64,000 nt of DNA from CBDCZY01 sp965224745. Its GTDB lineage: Bacteria > Pseudomonadota > Gammaproteobacteria > Methylococcales > Methylomonadaceae. This document shows positions 23,117 through 31,812 of this stretch, piece after piece; the stretch's first letter is position 1, and every line of letters begins with the position of its first letter. The translations under genes and the position numbers were made by a program. The DNA lies in NCBI GenBank assembly GCA_965224745.1, contig CBDCZY010000002.1, positions 1,302,001 through 1,366,000 on the forward strand, in the 5' to 3' direction. Under the pieces are notes generated by a model. The model ran no database searches and was not told where the DNA came from. It was given only the letters and a program-made list of their open reading frames with translations.

Positions 23117-23755
23117 ATGTTTACCGAAACCATATCGGTTGCTATAACCACATTCATTGCAACCATCGGTCCTATTGACGTTGCAACGATGTTTGCTGCA
23201 TTAACAGCGGGCATGAGCAACCACCAAAAGCGTGTTATTGCCTTCCGCGGAACAATGATAGCCACTGTTATCCTGATGGTATTTGCCCTGCTAGGCGAAA
23301 CCCTCTTGGTCATGCTTGGAATATCGCTTGCTGCATTTAGAACAGCGGGAGGTATTTTGTTACTTCTCATCGCCATAGAAATGGTTTTTGCCAGAACATC
23401 CGGGGCGACCTCTGCGACTCCTGACGAAACGAAAGAAGCTACAGATAAAAGAGATATTGCGGTCTTTCCGTTGGCTACCCCATTGATCGCCGGCCCTGGT
23501 GCGATTGGAGCCACGATTTTGTTAATGGCCAACTCACGGCAGAATATTATGCAACAAGCGCTGGTTTGTTCATCCTTGCTGGCCGTTTTGTTGTTAACTT
23601 TTTTGTGCCTTCTGGCTGCAGCTCAGTTGCATCGATTGTTGGGGATTACCGGGATACAAGTAATTAGCCGTATTTTTGGTGTGTTGCTGACTGCTCTAGC
23701 CGTGCAGTTTATTTTTGACGGTATTGCAGAAAGTAGTTTGGGCAAACTGCTATAA
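23117..23755 (+). CDS. MarC-family integral membrane protein
   Basis: 212 residues, almost entirely hydrophobic with about six transmembrane helices. Family features include PIDVATMFAALTAG near the N-terminus and FPLATPLIAGPGAIGATILL in the middle, which correspond to the duplicated P-x(n)-P/G-P motifs of MarC/UPF0056 proteins. The function of MarC is not established, despite its 'multiple antibiotic resistance' name. It stands alone, followed by the insertion sequence at 23840. Confidence 0.9.
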   Translation: MFTETISVAITTFIATIGPIDVATMFAALTAGMSNHQKRVIAFRGTMIATVILMVFALLGETLLVMLGISLAAFRTAGGILLLLIAIEMVFARTSGATSATPDETKEATDKRDIAVFPLATPLIAGPGAIGATILLMANSRQNIMQQALVCSSLLAVLLLTFLCLLAAAQLHRLLGITGIQVISRIFGVLLTALAVQFIFDGIAESSLGKLL

Positions 23756-23830
23756 AACCTACCCTCTGTAGAGCTTCCTGGAATTAAGACTGATCAATGA
23801 AAAAAGCATGACTGGCTTCCTGATTTCACT

Positions 23831-23839
23831 AACCTTCGT
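23831..23839. repeat. Target-site duplication, left copy
   Basis: AACCTTCGT directly abuts the left terminal inverted repeat of the insertion sequence and is repeated exactly at 25265-25273. Confidence 0.9.
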
Positions 23840-23875
23840 GGGTACGATTAAAAGTGATGCAAGACTAAATTTTCA

Positions 23876-24940
23876 TCATGCCGCCTTTTGCCTAACATCT
23901 TGCCAGTAATTTTCCCATCGTTGATTGATTCTACATAATCGCAAAGCCAACATATAATCTATATTATTGGGTGACCACCAAGCTCCAGGACGCTTAAGCC
24001 GAGCTTGAACAATGTAACGGTGAGCGCTTTCAATTTCACCTGAACCGATTGGAAGTCCTTTTTCTATCGCACCTTGATAATCAACTTGATCCAGACGATT
24101 TCTCAAGTAGCGGTAAGCCCTACGAACCGGCGCTTTCTCATCATCCGTTTCGGATGGTTCAAGAAACGGCAATAGGGTTTCAAGAACAAGGCTGGCCTGA
24201 TTGATTTTCAAACGTTGTTTTTGTTCATCTAACCATAATGCCGAGTCACCTGTACAGCTAGGTGCCGCTTCTGCCAAGTATTCACAAAGATGCATTAAGT
24301 CGATTAAATAGGTTCCATTTTCGCCAAATTGTTCATCCACTTGGCGCTTGATCCAGGATGCGCCATCGCCTACCGAATGCACGTGTGTTTGTTGGCCAAA
24401 GTTTACATTCATCGCGCAATCAAATAACTGGCGACCTGTTTCTTCAATACCCCCAGAAAAGTTTCCTCCATAATGCAGCGTCCGACTGCCACATTCATGG
24501 GCAATACAAAGTCGCAGTTCTTGCCAGCCCAGTGTTTTTTCTTTTCGCTTATCTTTTGCTTCAGGATCAATGGTCACCACAGGAACCATGCCTCCATCTG
24601 TCTCTGCAATGACGTGTTTTGTACCTGAGGTATCTGGCCAGTCACTGACAAGGTCTGTTTGTTCAAATATCGCTTTGCCATGATGCTCTGTGATGAACCT
24701 AATACTACTCACCGGTACCTCTATTCCATAATGTTCTTGGAGTTTAGCGTTGACTTGGCCAAATGGCTGGTCTGCTCCAAAATCTGTGATGGCCCGTTGT
24801 AAAGGCGTCGAGGTACTTCGGCAGGTCACATTCGCTTGATCTGAAAAAGTACGAACGATATGGGTTGACTCACGAAAGAGGGTTTCTTCAATTTCGATAA
24901 TATCAAAGGTACTATGCCACCACAGTTTTTTTTCCTGCAA
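23876..24940 (-). CDS. ISKra4-type transposase, catalytic part
   Basis: 354 residues, starting from a possible TTG in the overlap with the upstream frame. Likely DDE residues are in AETDGGMVPVV, VHSVGDGASWIK and the C-terminal GLPIGSGEIESAHRYI motif, all intact, followed by KRPGAWW. The frame is displaced +1 relative to the upstream frame; both run through a stretch of eight A on the minus strand near 24926-24933. Expression as a fusion would need frameshifting or transcript slippage at that run. It could alternatively be an accidental indel. Confidence 0.88.
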   Translation of the reverse strand: MQEKKLWWHSTFDIIEIEETLFRESTHIVRTFSDQANVTCRSTSTPLQRAITDFGADQPFGQVNAKLQEHYGIEVPVSSIRFITEHHGKAIFEQTDLVSDWPDTSGTKHVIAETDGGMVPVVTIDPEAKDKRKEKTLGWQELRLCIAHECGSRTLHYGGNFSGGIEETGRQLFDCAMNVNFGQQTHVHSVGDGASWIKRQVDEQFGENGTYLIDLMHLCEYLAEAAPSCTGDSALWLDEQKQRLKINQASLVLETLLPFLEPSETDDEKAPVRRAYRYLRNRLDQVDYQGAIEKGLPIGSGEIESAHRYIVQARLKRPGAWWSPNNIDYMLALRLCRINQRWENYWQDVRQKAA

Positions 24941-25193
24941 TACGTAATTCGGGTTGTTCTTTCAATTCAGCTTCATTGCGCTTATTTTTACTTTCTGCCC
25001 ACTCGGAAAGTGCTGCGTGACCTATTTTTCGAACCTCTTCAATGACGCATTGCTCCGCTGCATCCGCTTTCTCAATCGGTTCATCGTCATCTTCTACGAT
25101 AGCCATTAATGCCTCAACACGATGGCGTAGTATGGGATGTTCATTTAGAAGTTCGAGTAGCTTTATATCTTTTTCGGGGATGGTTTTGTTCAT
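24912..25193 (-). CDS. ISKra4-type transposase, N-terminal frame
   Basis: 93 residues, starting MNKTIPEKDIKLLELLNEHP and ending in AGKKTVVA. It overlaps the catalytic frame by 29 bp around the A8 run. It is acidic and helical, like the N-terminal portions of ISKra4 transposases. It makes sense only as the first part of a shifted fusion with the frame at 23876-24940. Confidence 0.75.
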   Translation of the reverse strand: MNKTIPEKDIKLLELLNEHPILRHRVEALMAIVEDDDEPIEKADAAEQCVIEEVRKIGHAALSEWAESKNKRNEAELKEQPELRIAGKKTVVA

Positions 25194-25264
25194 GTATATT
25201 TTCTTTTATATTTCAACTCTATAAAATACAATCTTAACATGTTGCATCACTTTTAATCACACCC

Positions 25265-25273
25265 AACCTTCGT
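25265..25273. repeat. Target-site duplication, right copy
   Basis: AACCTTCGT abuts the right terminal repeat and is identical to the copy at 23831-23839. Confidence 0.9.
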
Positions 25274-25394
25274 CGTTAATTAACAGCCCCGCTATGTTTA
25301 TGGTATAGTTGACCACCTATCTTAGATGTTCTTCGGATAGTTCAAACTATAAGTTAGTGATTAACTCATTTTTTATTGGCTCAGGAGATAATAA

Positions 25395-25997
25395 ATGTCA
25401 AAACCAAACTTGATATTATTGTTATTAGGCAGTCTATTTTTTTTTACGACATCCGTCACCGCAGCTGAATTTTCATGTCCAGAAGGCGGTGCAGCAGTGC
25501 AAGTGCAATATGGCGATATTGTAAATTGCTCTATCGAAAGCCCCGGGGATTCAGATGTTTACGCCATTGCCGCTAACGACGGTGACTTTATTAGTGCAAA
25601 CGTAACTTTTACGGGCGACACCAATGAATGCGAAATATTCCAGTTCTCCTTAAGGGGTTTTAATGATAAAAACGAGCGCCTGGCATCCGATAGTTCTGCA
25701 GTATGTGGTGGTGCTAGAATAGAATTTCAAACTACTAAAACGGCTGCTCATACTATAACCGTTAATGAAGCGCATGATACCGAAATAGGTGAATACCAAA
25801 TAGAGTTTCAATGCATCTCAGGAACTTGTATCAAACAATCGCTATTACCAAAACAAGAATGCGCCGCAACCTATGACGGCTCAATCCTTGAAGTACCCTA
25901 CCTTGAGTTTGAAGAGAAAACCTATCGGGTGGATTTTAGCCTGATCTCTGGCAACCCCATTCAGCTTCAACTGAATACCGTTGACGAAAAACAATAG
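25395..25997 (+). CDS. Secreted cysteine-containing protein, PPC-like fold
   Basis: 200 residues with a clear signal peptide (residues 1-23, cut likely after VTA-A). The mature part contains seven cysteines (28, 45, 79, 104, 140, 145, 156), so it probably forms disulfides in the periplasm or outside. Residues about 35-130 follow the pattern of a bacterial pre-peptidase C-terminal (PPC) beta-sandwich (DVYAIAANDGDFISANVTF...). No enzyme motif was seen. A good ribosome-binding site (AGGAGA) precedes the ATG, and a strong terminator follows 7 bp after the stop, so it is a single-gene unit. The specific role is unknown. Confidence 0.8.
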   Translation: MSKPNLILLLLGSLFFFTTSVTAAEFSCPEGGAAVQVQYGDIVNCSIESPGDSDVYAIAANDGDFISANVTFTGDTNECEIFQFSLRGFNDKNERLASDSSAVCGGARIEFQTTKTAAHTITVNEAHDTEIGEYQIEFQCISGTCIKQSLLPKQECAATYDGSILEVPYLEFEEKTYRVDFSLISGNPIQLQLNTVDEKQ

Positions 25998-26004
25998 TTT
26001 ATTG

Positions 26005-26043
26005 AACCAGCCAGCCGGTTAAATGAAAGGCTGGCTGGTTTTG
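26005..26043 (+). terminator. Strong rho-independent terminator
   Basis: AACCAGCCAGCC (26005-26016) and GGCTGGCTGGTT (26029-26040) form a perfect 12-bp GC-rich stem with a 12-nt loop, followed by a short T run. It ends the gene at 25395-25997. Confidence 0.85.
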
Positions 26044-26215
26044 CTTGCGAATTCCTGACTTAAAATCTACAGTTGGGAATCCTAATACAACAAGTCCATA
26101 GTCTTTGTATTTTTCAAGCATCGCTTTAAACCTTTGGGATTGTAGGCAAAGCCACAAATACTTATGGTTTAAACAACTAGAATTACTTAATCTTGAAAAG
26201 TCTGCCCAATGCCAG

Positions 26216-28369
26216 TTATGCACAGGTAAGTTCACAATCCTTTATATTTTTTTGCAGAAAGCGAGTAAATTCTTCTTGGGACAGTGGCTTACTGAATAAA
26301 TAACCTTGCCCAATGTCACAGCCCTGGCGAGCTAAATACTGGTATTGCTCCTTGGTTTCTATTCCTTCAGCAACCACTTTAAGGCCCAATCGATGACCCA
26401 TCGCGATGATAGTATCGGAAATAGCGGCATCATCTGGATTTGAAGTAATATCGGTAATAAATGAACGGTCAATTTTGATGGTATCGATCGGAAAGCGTTT
26501 AAGATAACTCAAAGAGGAATAGCCCGTTCCAAAATCATCTATGGAAAGCCTAATGCCCATGTTCTTGATTTGTTGTAACTTGGCTATTGTCTCTTTGGCA
26601 TTCTCCATGATTACGCCTTCAGTCAATTCCAGGGTAAGTGCATCAGAACTTATACCTGCTTTATCCAGAGCATTCTGTAATGAGCTTAAAAGATTTTGTT
26701 GGTAAAATTGCACCGCGCTCATATTAACAGCCACATAAAATGGCTTCAGATTAAGCTGTTCCCATTGATGGATTTGCTGACACACTTGTTCAATAACCCA
26801 TTGACCAATATCAAGGATGGCACCAATATCTTCAGCCACGGGTATAAACGTTTCCGGTGAAATCATGCCCGCTTCCGGATGATCCCAGCGAATTAACGCT
26901 TCTGCTCCCATCACTGAGCGGGTTCTAATATTAACTAACGGCTGATAGTAAACTTCAAATTCTTTTTTAATTAGCGCCTTACGAAGCTTATTTTCTAAAG
27001 ATAAGCGTTGTAAAGCACGCGTGTTCATGGACTCTGAATAAAACTGAAAGTTATTTCTACCCTTGTTTTTTGCGTGATACATAGCCGTATCAGCGTTTTT
27101 AATCAGCACATCGGCATTGGTTCCGTCCTGCGGAAAAACCGAGATGCCAATGCTGGGCGAAACATACATTTCATAACCCGATAGAAAGTAGGGCTGATTG
27201 ACATCTTCCAGGATTCGCTGAGCAATTAGTGTCACATTGTCAACAGAATTAATGTCTGTCAACATAACGGTAAATTCGTCACCTCCCAGTCGAGAGATTT
27301 CTTTAAAGGGTAAAGATTGATGTTGAGCTACATTATCACTAAGCCTGACTCCAGCAGTGAGCCTTTCAGAAACGGCTTTGAGCAGCTGATCGCCATAGTC
27401 ATGTCCTAACGTATCATTAATCCGCTTAAAGTTATCCAAATCAACAAACAAGAGCGCTAATTTCCCTTTGTTACGCTCCATTAAAGCGAGTATTTTAGTC
27501 AGTGTTTCTTTAAATTGAAGCCGATTGGGCAAACCTGTTAAGGTGTCATAATAAGCTAAATGGTGTATCTTTTTTTCTGCTTCCTTACGATCGGTAATAT
27601 CTTGGATTGCTGCCGTTACCCACATGGCTTTATGCAATTCATTCCATAATATCTCCCCCCGCTGAAAAACATAACGTTCGTCCCCATCAACCCGTATAAC
27701 TCGATGCTCTATACTGAAATATTGCGTTGTTTGATCTTGCATCGTATTCGTTATATTTCTAAGAACATAATCCTTGTCTTCAGGGTGAACAAAGCTCATA
27801 AAATCGGTAAATGATGCGGGGACATCCTTTGTCCACCCCATCAAATCAACCACTTCTTTTGACCATTCAATATGGTTACTTTTTTGATCCCACTGCCAAG
27901 TCCCTAGTTTTGAAATACGATGAGCATTACGTAAACTGGATTCGCTGACTTTGAGCTGATTGTAGGTAACACTATTACGCAAGATGTACCGAATACGATG
28001 ATGTAATAATTGCCAATTTATGGGTTTGTTAAAAAAATCAGTTGCGCCTGCTTCATAAGCTCGATTAATCGATTCCATATCCTCCATGCCGGTTACCATC
28101 AAAATAGGCACATCTTCTCCTGCGGGGTGCTGACGAATTTGTTCACAGACCTCAAAACCATTCATCCCGGGCATTTCTACATCCAACAAAATAATATGAG
28201 GGCTTATGCTATCCAGCATTTTTAATCCTTCATGACCACTTCCTGCAGTCTCTAACTCAAACCCTGCTTTGATCAAAGCCCTTTTTGCCAACAATAGTAT
28301 TGATAGATCATCATCTACCAATAAAATGAGTGGTTTAGTTTGCTCTTTATGTTCAATCATATTATTCAC
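26216..28369 (-). CDS. REC-PAS-GGDEF-EAL bifunctional c-di-GMP response regulator
   Basis: 717 residues. An N-terminal receiver has phosphoacceptor Asp in LLDVEMPGMNG near residue 61. A PAS domain spans about 145-260. The diguanylate cyclase domain has an intact GGDEF near residue 360 but no RxxD inhibitory site at the usual position (PFKE instead), so product inhibition may be absent. The EAL phosphodiesterase domain starts with AEALIRW near 488 and keeps LELTEGV, DDFGTGYSS and AEGIET, so both activities could be functional. The start overlaps the hybrid kinase gene by 4 bp. It is the probable output of that kinase and is the last gene of the operon. Confidence 0.95.
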   Translation of the reverse strand: MNNMIEHKEQTKPLILLVDDDLSILLLAKRALIKAGFELETAGSGHEGLKMLDSISPHIILLDVEMPGMNGFEVCEQIRQHPAGEDVPILMVTGMEDMESINRAYEAGATDFFNKPINWQLLHHRIRYILRNSVTYNQLKVSESSLRNAHRISKLGTWQWDQKSNHIEWSKEVVDLMGWTKDVPASFTDFMSFVHPEDKDYVLRNITNTMQDQTTQYFSIEHRVIRVDGDERYVFQRGEILWNELHKAMWVTAAIQDITDRKEAEKKIHHLAYYDTLTGLPNRLQFKETLTKILALMERNKGKLALLFVDLDNFKRINDTLGHDYGDQLLKAVSERLTAGVRLSDNVAQHQSLPFKEISRLGGDEFTVMLTDINSVDNVTLIAQRILEDVNQPYFLSGYEMYVSPSIGISVFPQDGTNADVLIKNADTAMYHAKNKGRNNFQFYSESMNTRALQRLSLENKLRKALIKKEFEVYYQPLVNIRTRSVMGAEALIRWDHPEAGMISPETFIPVAEDIGAILDIGQWVIEQVCQQIHQWEQLNLKPFYVAVNMSAVQFYQQNLLSSLQNALDKAGISSDALTLELTEGVIMENAKETIAKLQQIKNMGIRLSIDDFGTGYSSLSYLKRFPIDTIKIDRSFITDITSNPDDAAISDTIIAMGHRLGLKVVAEGIETKEQYQYLARQGCDIGQGYLFSKPLSQEEFTRFLQKNIKDCELTCA

Positions 28370-31242
28370 ACTTCATCTTTTTGACATTCATGTTCAAGTG
28401 CGTCACCAACTCGCACCGCTTCAATTTCAATCTGACTCAGTACCTCTTGAGCCCCTTCCAGTGCTTTTTGTAGTCCCATGTGTTCAATTTTTTTGCATAG
28501 GGATGAAAGCTCCATGGCACCGATATTGCCGCTTATCGATTTCAACCCATGAGCGGTCACTCTAATAACCTCTGGATCAGAATCGCTCAGGGCTTGTTTG
28601 ATCGTCTTGATGCCTTCATCTTTAGTGATGATGAAATGCTCTTTAAGTTCTTCTAGTAAGCTTTCATCGCCATCGCTCATCGCTTTTATCTCATTGATGA
28701 TTTTAGAATCCAATGCAGACACGATTAGTTTCGGTTTAATGGATGTTGCAGCCGTACCCTCTTGAGTCAGTTGGTTAGTTAACTTGTTTTGAAGATAAAA
28801 TTCGTCGATGCGTTTATCAGGCAACCATTTTTCGAGCACTTCTTGTATCTGATGCTGCCGGAAAGGCTTACTAAGATAGTCACTCATCCCTGCATTGATA
28901 CATTTTTCTCTATCACCTGACAGTGCATTTGCGGTAAGTGCGATAATTGGTAGATTTTGCGAGTTCACTGTCTTTCTTGCTCTTATTTTTCTTGTCGCTT
29001 CATATCCATCCAGTTCAGGCATCTGGCAATCCATTAATACTAGATCATAGTTATGATTTTCCGTAGCGGCTAATGCTTGCTTTCCGTTATCAGCTGTATC
29101 AACATTACATCCAAAACCCTTCAGTATTTGCTGCGCAAGCCTTTGATTAACATAATGGTCTTCGACAATTAATATGTTTGCGTTAAAACAAATTTTTTCG
29201 TGACTTTGTTGATCTTCACCTGTTTTTTCCTGTGTTTTGTTTAACTGAACACTCGCCTCTCCTGTCACGATAGAAAGGATAGAATTCAACAGCACATATT
29301 GTCTGACCGGTTTTGATATTTGACAAAGAACCCCAGTTTCACTGCGCTCTTTGTGGGAGGCGCTCTCATAAACGGAACTTAACATCATTAGTTTTATTTC
29401 GGACAGATCCGGTCTTGAGTGAATAGCGCGAGCTAATTCTAACCCGTCCATTCTCGGCATATGCATGTCCAATATTGCTAGTTGATAAGGCCGTTGCTCT
29501 TTATTCGCAGTAGCAATTTTTTCCAGGGCTTGAAACCCATTGGCAGCCTGATCAACTTGCATCCCCCAAGAAGACAACTGAAGCTCTAAAATCCATCTAT
29601 TGGTGTCGTTATCATCAACAATAAGTACGGGTAAATCCTTTAAAACGTTGACATCTCGCTCATCCTCTTCAATTAGATATACTTCGGAAACAATTTCAAA
29701 CCAAAAGGTAGTTCCTTCACCTACAGTACTTTCCAAATGAATTTGACCACCCATCAATTCAATTAATTCTTTAGAAATAGCCAAACCCAAGCCGGTTCCC
29801 CCGAACCTTCGTGAGGTTGTACCGTCCGCTTGATTGAACGCTTCAAACAACCTTTCCTGTGTTTCGGGGCTGATGCCAATTCCGGTATCTCGCACATCAA
29901 TTCTTATTCTGGCCTGCTGGTGTTCTAAATGTTCTTGCTTTACCACCAGGATAACTTCACCTGCTTCGGTAAACTTAATCGCATTACCAATCAGATTAAA
30001 CAAAATTTGCCTTAATCTACCCTGGTCTCCTTTGATACCGGAGTACACTTTGGGATCAATCATGCAAATTAATTCAAGCCCTTTTCTTTGAGCACTTTCG
30101 GCCATGGTTTCAATGACCTCTTCAACAGTTTCGATTAAGTTGAATTCAAGCATCTCCAGTTGAAGCTTTCCGGCTTCAATTTTCGAATAATCCAAAATGT
30201 CATTAATGATCGACAGCAAACCTTCTGCTGAACGATATACAGTGGTGGCATAGCTGCTTTGCTCGGGGGTTAGGCTGGTATTGAACAGTAACTCTGTCAT
30301 ACCAATAACGCCATTCATCGGCGTTCTGATCTCGTGGCTCATATTAGCCAGAAACTGGGATTTTGCTTCACTCGCCTGTTGCGCTTCTCGGGCAAGATCT
30401 AATGCTTCATTGCGTGTTTTTTCCAGTTCTTCGGTTCGCTGGTGAACTCGCTCTTCAAGCGTTGCATTCGAGGCCTCCAAATCTTCTTCACGAACTTGGA
30501 TTTGCTCAAGCATGTGGTTAAAACCATCTATTAGAATACCTATTTCATCTTTGCTGGTTTTTTTAGCACGTATGGAATAATCTCGACTTGAAGATACTGT
30601 CTTCATGTGCTCAATCAATCCAAAAATTGGAGAAGAGATAATTCGTTGTAATACACGGGACAATAAATACGCAATTAATATAGCGCTGATGATGACGAAC
30701 AAAACCGTTTTCAAATGGCTTATCAAAGCGGCTTTTAGGAATCGCATATCATCTAAAAGAATAATACTGCCTATTTTTTCACCGTCCAAAAAAATGGGTT
30801 TACTGACAATTTCGGTCTGGATTGTCCAAAAGCCTTTGGATAAGATTTGCTTCCAACCTGAAGGTGTATCTGCCCATGGCTTATCTAAATTAATTTCATC
30901 AAACAAAATATATTTATGGGTATACGATGGATGATACTGAGTAAATAAATGGTCTTCCTTATCGGTGATAAAAGCGGCGATAATATTGGGTTTAACCTGT
31001 AATGTGGCAAGCGTTTCTTTCGCTGCAAATTTATCTTCAAACGCCAGCACCGCTTTGCTGTTTAAACCAATAACTTCTGCTAATGTAGCAAGCTGCTGCT
31101 TGGCATTAGCTCGCATTGTAATCATCTCATCAAGTGCCAGCGTAACGGTGGATAACACCACAACCGCAGCTGCTATCACTAACATTAAAAAGGTAAGCTT
31201 TACCCTGATAGAATAATCTTTAAATCTTTTCATACCATTCAT
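28366..31242 (-). CDS. Hybrid sensor histidine kinase (HAMP-HisKA-HATPase-REC-REC-HPt)
   Basis: 958 residues. Transmembrane helices near residues 15-38 and 173-196 flank a periplasmic sensor domain of CHASE8-like pattern. After them come a HAMP domain and coiled coil (about 200-290), HisKA with phospho-His in NMSHEIRTPMNG near residue 304, HATPase with GTGLGLAIS, receiver 1 (Asp near 591, LAILDMHMPRMDG), receiver 2 (Asp near 737, LVLMDCQMPELDG), and a C-terminal HPt domain with His in TAHGLKS near 897. It encodes a full phosphorelay within one protein. It overlaps yfiR upstream and the GGDEF-EAL gene downstream by 4 bp each. Confidence 0.95.
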   Translation of the reverse strand: MNGMKRFKDYSIRVKLTFLMLVIAAAVVVLSTVTLALDEMITMRANAKQQLATLAEVIGLNSKAVLAFEDKFAAKETLATLQVKPNIIAAFITDKEDHLFTQYHPSYTHKYILFDEINLDKPWADTPSGWKQILSKGFWTIQTEIVSKPIFLDGEKIGSIILLDDMRFLKAALISHLKTVLFVIISAILIAYLLSRVLQRIISSPIFGLIEHMKTVSSSRDYSIRAKKTSKDEIGILIDGFNHMLEQIQVREEDLEASNATLEERVHQRTEELEKTRNEALDLAREAQQASEAKSQFLANMSHEIRTPMNGVIGMTELLFNTSLTPEQSSYATTVYRSAEGLLSIINDILDYSKIEAGKLQLEMLEFNLIETVEEVIETMAESAQRKGLELICMIDPKVYSGIKGDQGRLRQILFNLIGNAIKFTEAGEVILVVKQEHLEHQQARIRIDVRDTGIGISPETQERLFEAFNQADGTTSRRFGGTGLGLAISKELIELMGGQIHLESTVGEGTTFWFEIVSEVYLIEEDERDVNVLKDLPVLIVDDNDTNRWILELQLSSWGMQVDQAANGFQALEKIATANKEQRPYQLAILDMHMPRMDGLELARAIHSRPDLSEIKLMMLSSVYESASHKERSETGVLCQISKPVRQYVLLNSILSIVTGEASVQLNKTQEKTGEDQQSHEKICFNANILIVEDHYVNQRLAQQILKGFGCNVDTADNGKQALAATENHNYDLVLMDCQMPELDGYEATRKIRARKTVNSQNLPIIALTANALSGDREKCINAGMSDYLSKPFRQHQIQEVLEKWLPDKRIDEFYLQNKLTNQLTQEGTAATSIKPKLIVSALDSKIINEIKAMSDGDESLLEELKEHFIITKDEGIKTIKQALSDSDPEVIRVTAHGLKSISGNIGAMELSSLCKKIEHMGLQKALEGAQEVLSQIEIEAVRVGDALEHECQKDEV

Positions 31243-31796
31243 TGCTTCTTGCTATAAAGTATTGATAATTTGAGGAGCCTTGAACTAATCATTAGTCCAG
31301 CATCTTCCGCTGCTTGTGTATTAATAGTGAATCGTAGTTTTTTGGAATCCCAGGTAAGTTCAATGACGCCTCCATTCAAGTTAAACTCTTTCATTTCACT
31401 GATGCTGACGATAAATCTATCCTTACAGTTGTCCAGCAGCTTTTGGAGTCGCCATTTTTCCGATGGGTTGATAAATAACAAATGGCAGGTATTAAATGAC
31501 TTTTCAGTATTAATATTGACAACTTTTAGTGGTCTGCCTTTTGCCTTTTTACCGTTAAGTTTTGCAAAAGTGATTGCGCTATTTTCTTCACCTACCACAC
31601 AGAAATTGATAGGCGAACCAGGTGTCTCAAACTTAAATTCAGGCCATTCGATAAATTTGATAAAGTTATAGGCATAGGCAGAACGAATCGCTTTTTGGTC
31701 CACTCCAGCGGCGTGTGTATTAAGGTGATAGCCCAAGCCTATCGCTGCCAGCGATATCAAGAGTATTTTATTTAATGAATTGACCAAAGATTTCAT
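31239..31796 (-). CDS. YfiR-family periplasmic protein
   Basis: 185 residues, with a signal peptide (about residues 1-29, ending THA-A) and then the YfiR (DUF4154) pattern: IRSAYAYNFIKFIEWPEF, INFCVVGE and CHLLFINPSEK. YfiR proteins are periplasmic repressors of membrane-bound diguanylate cyclases in Pseudomonas; here the likely partner is the sensor region of the hybrid kinase encoded next, overlapping by 4 bp. The position after a TonB receptor gene suggests that ligand import and c-di-GMP signalling are linked. Confidence 0.9.
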   Translation of the reverse strand: MKSLVNSLNKILLISLAAIGLGYHLNTHAAGVDQKAIRSAYAYNFIKFIEWPEFKFETPGSPINFCVVGEENSAITFAKLNGKKAKGRPLKVVNINTEKSFNTCHLLFINPSEKWRLQKLLDNCKDRFIVSISEMKEFNLNGGVIELTWDSKKLRFTINTQAAEDAGLMISSRLLKLSILYSKKQ

Positions 31797-31812
31797 TTAT
31801 TAATCAAATTCA

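Larger units (their letters stand above)
23840..25264 (-). mobile_element. ISKra4-family insertion sequence, complete
   Basis: A 1425-bp element. The left end reads GGGTACGATTAAAAGTGATG and the right end, on the minus strand, GGGTGTGATTAAAAGTGATG; the arms match at 20 of the first 23 positions or better. Exact 9-bp direct repeats (AACCTTCGT) flank it. It carries two overlapping frames encoding a DDE transposase. Intact ends and an unmutated target duplication indicate recent insertion, between marC and the secreted-protein gene. Confidence 0.92.

Noticed and set aside
23107..23532. 141-codon minus-strand frame opposite marC
   Set aside because: Antisense shadow of the hydrophobic marC sequence; no independent features.
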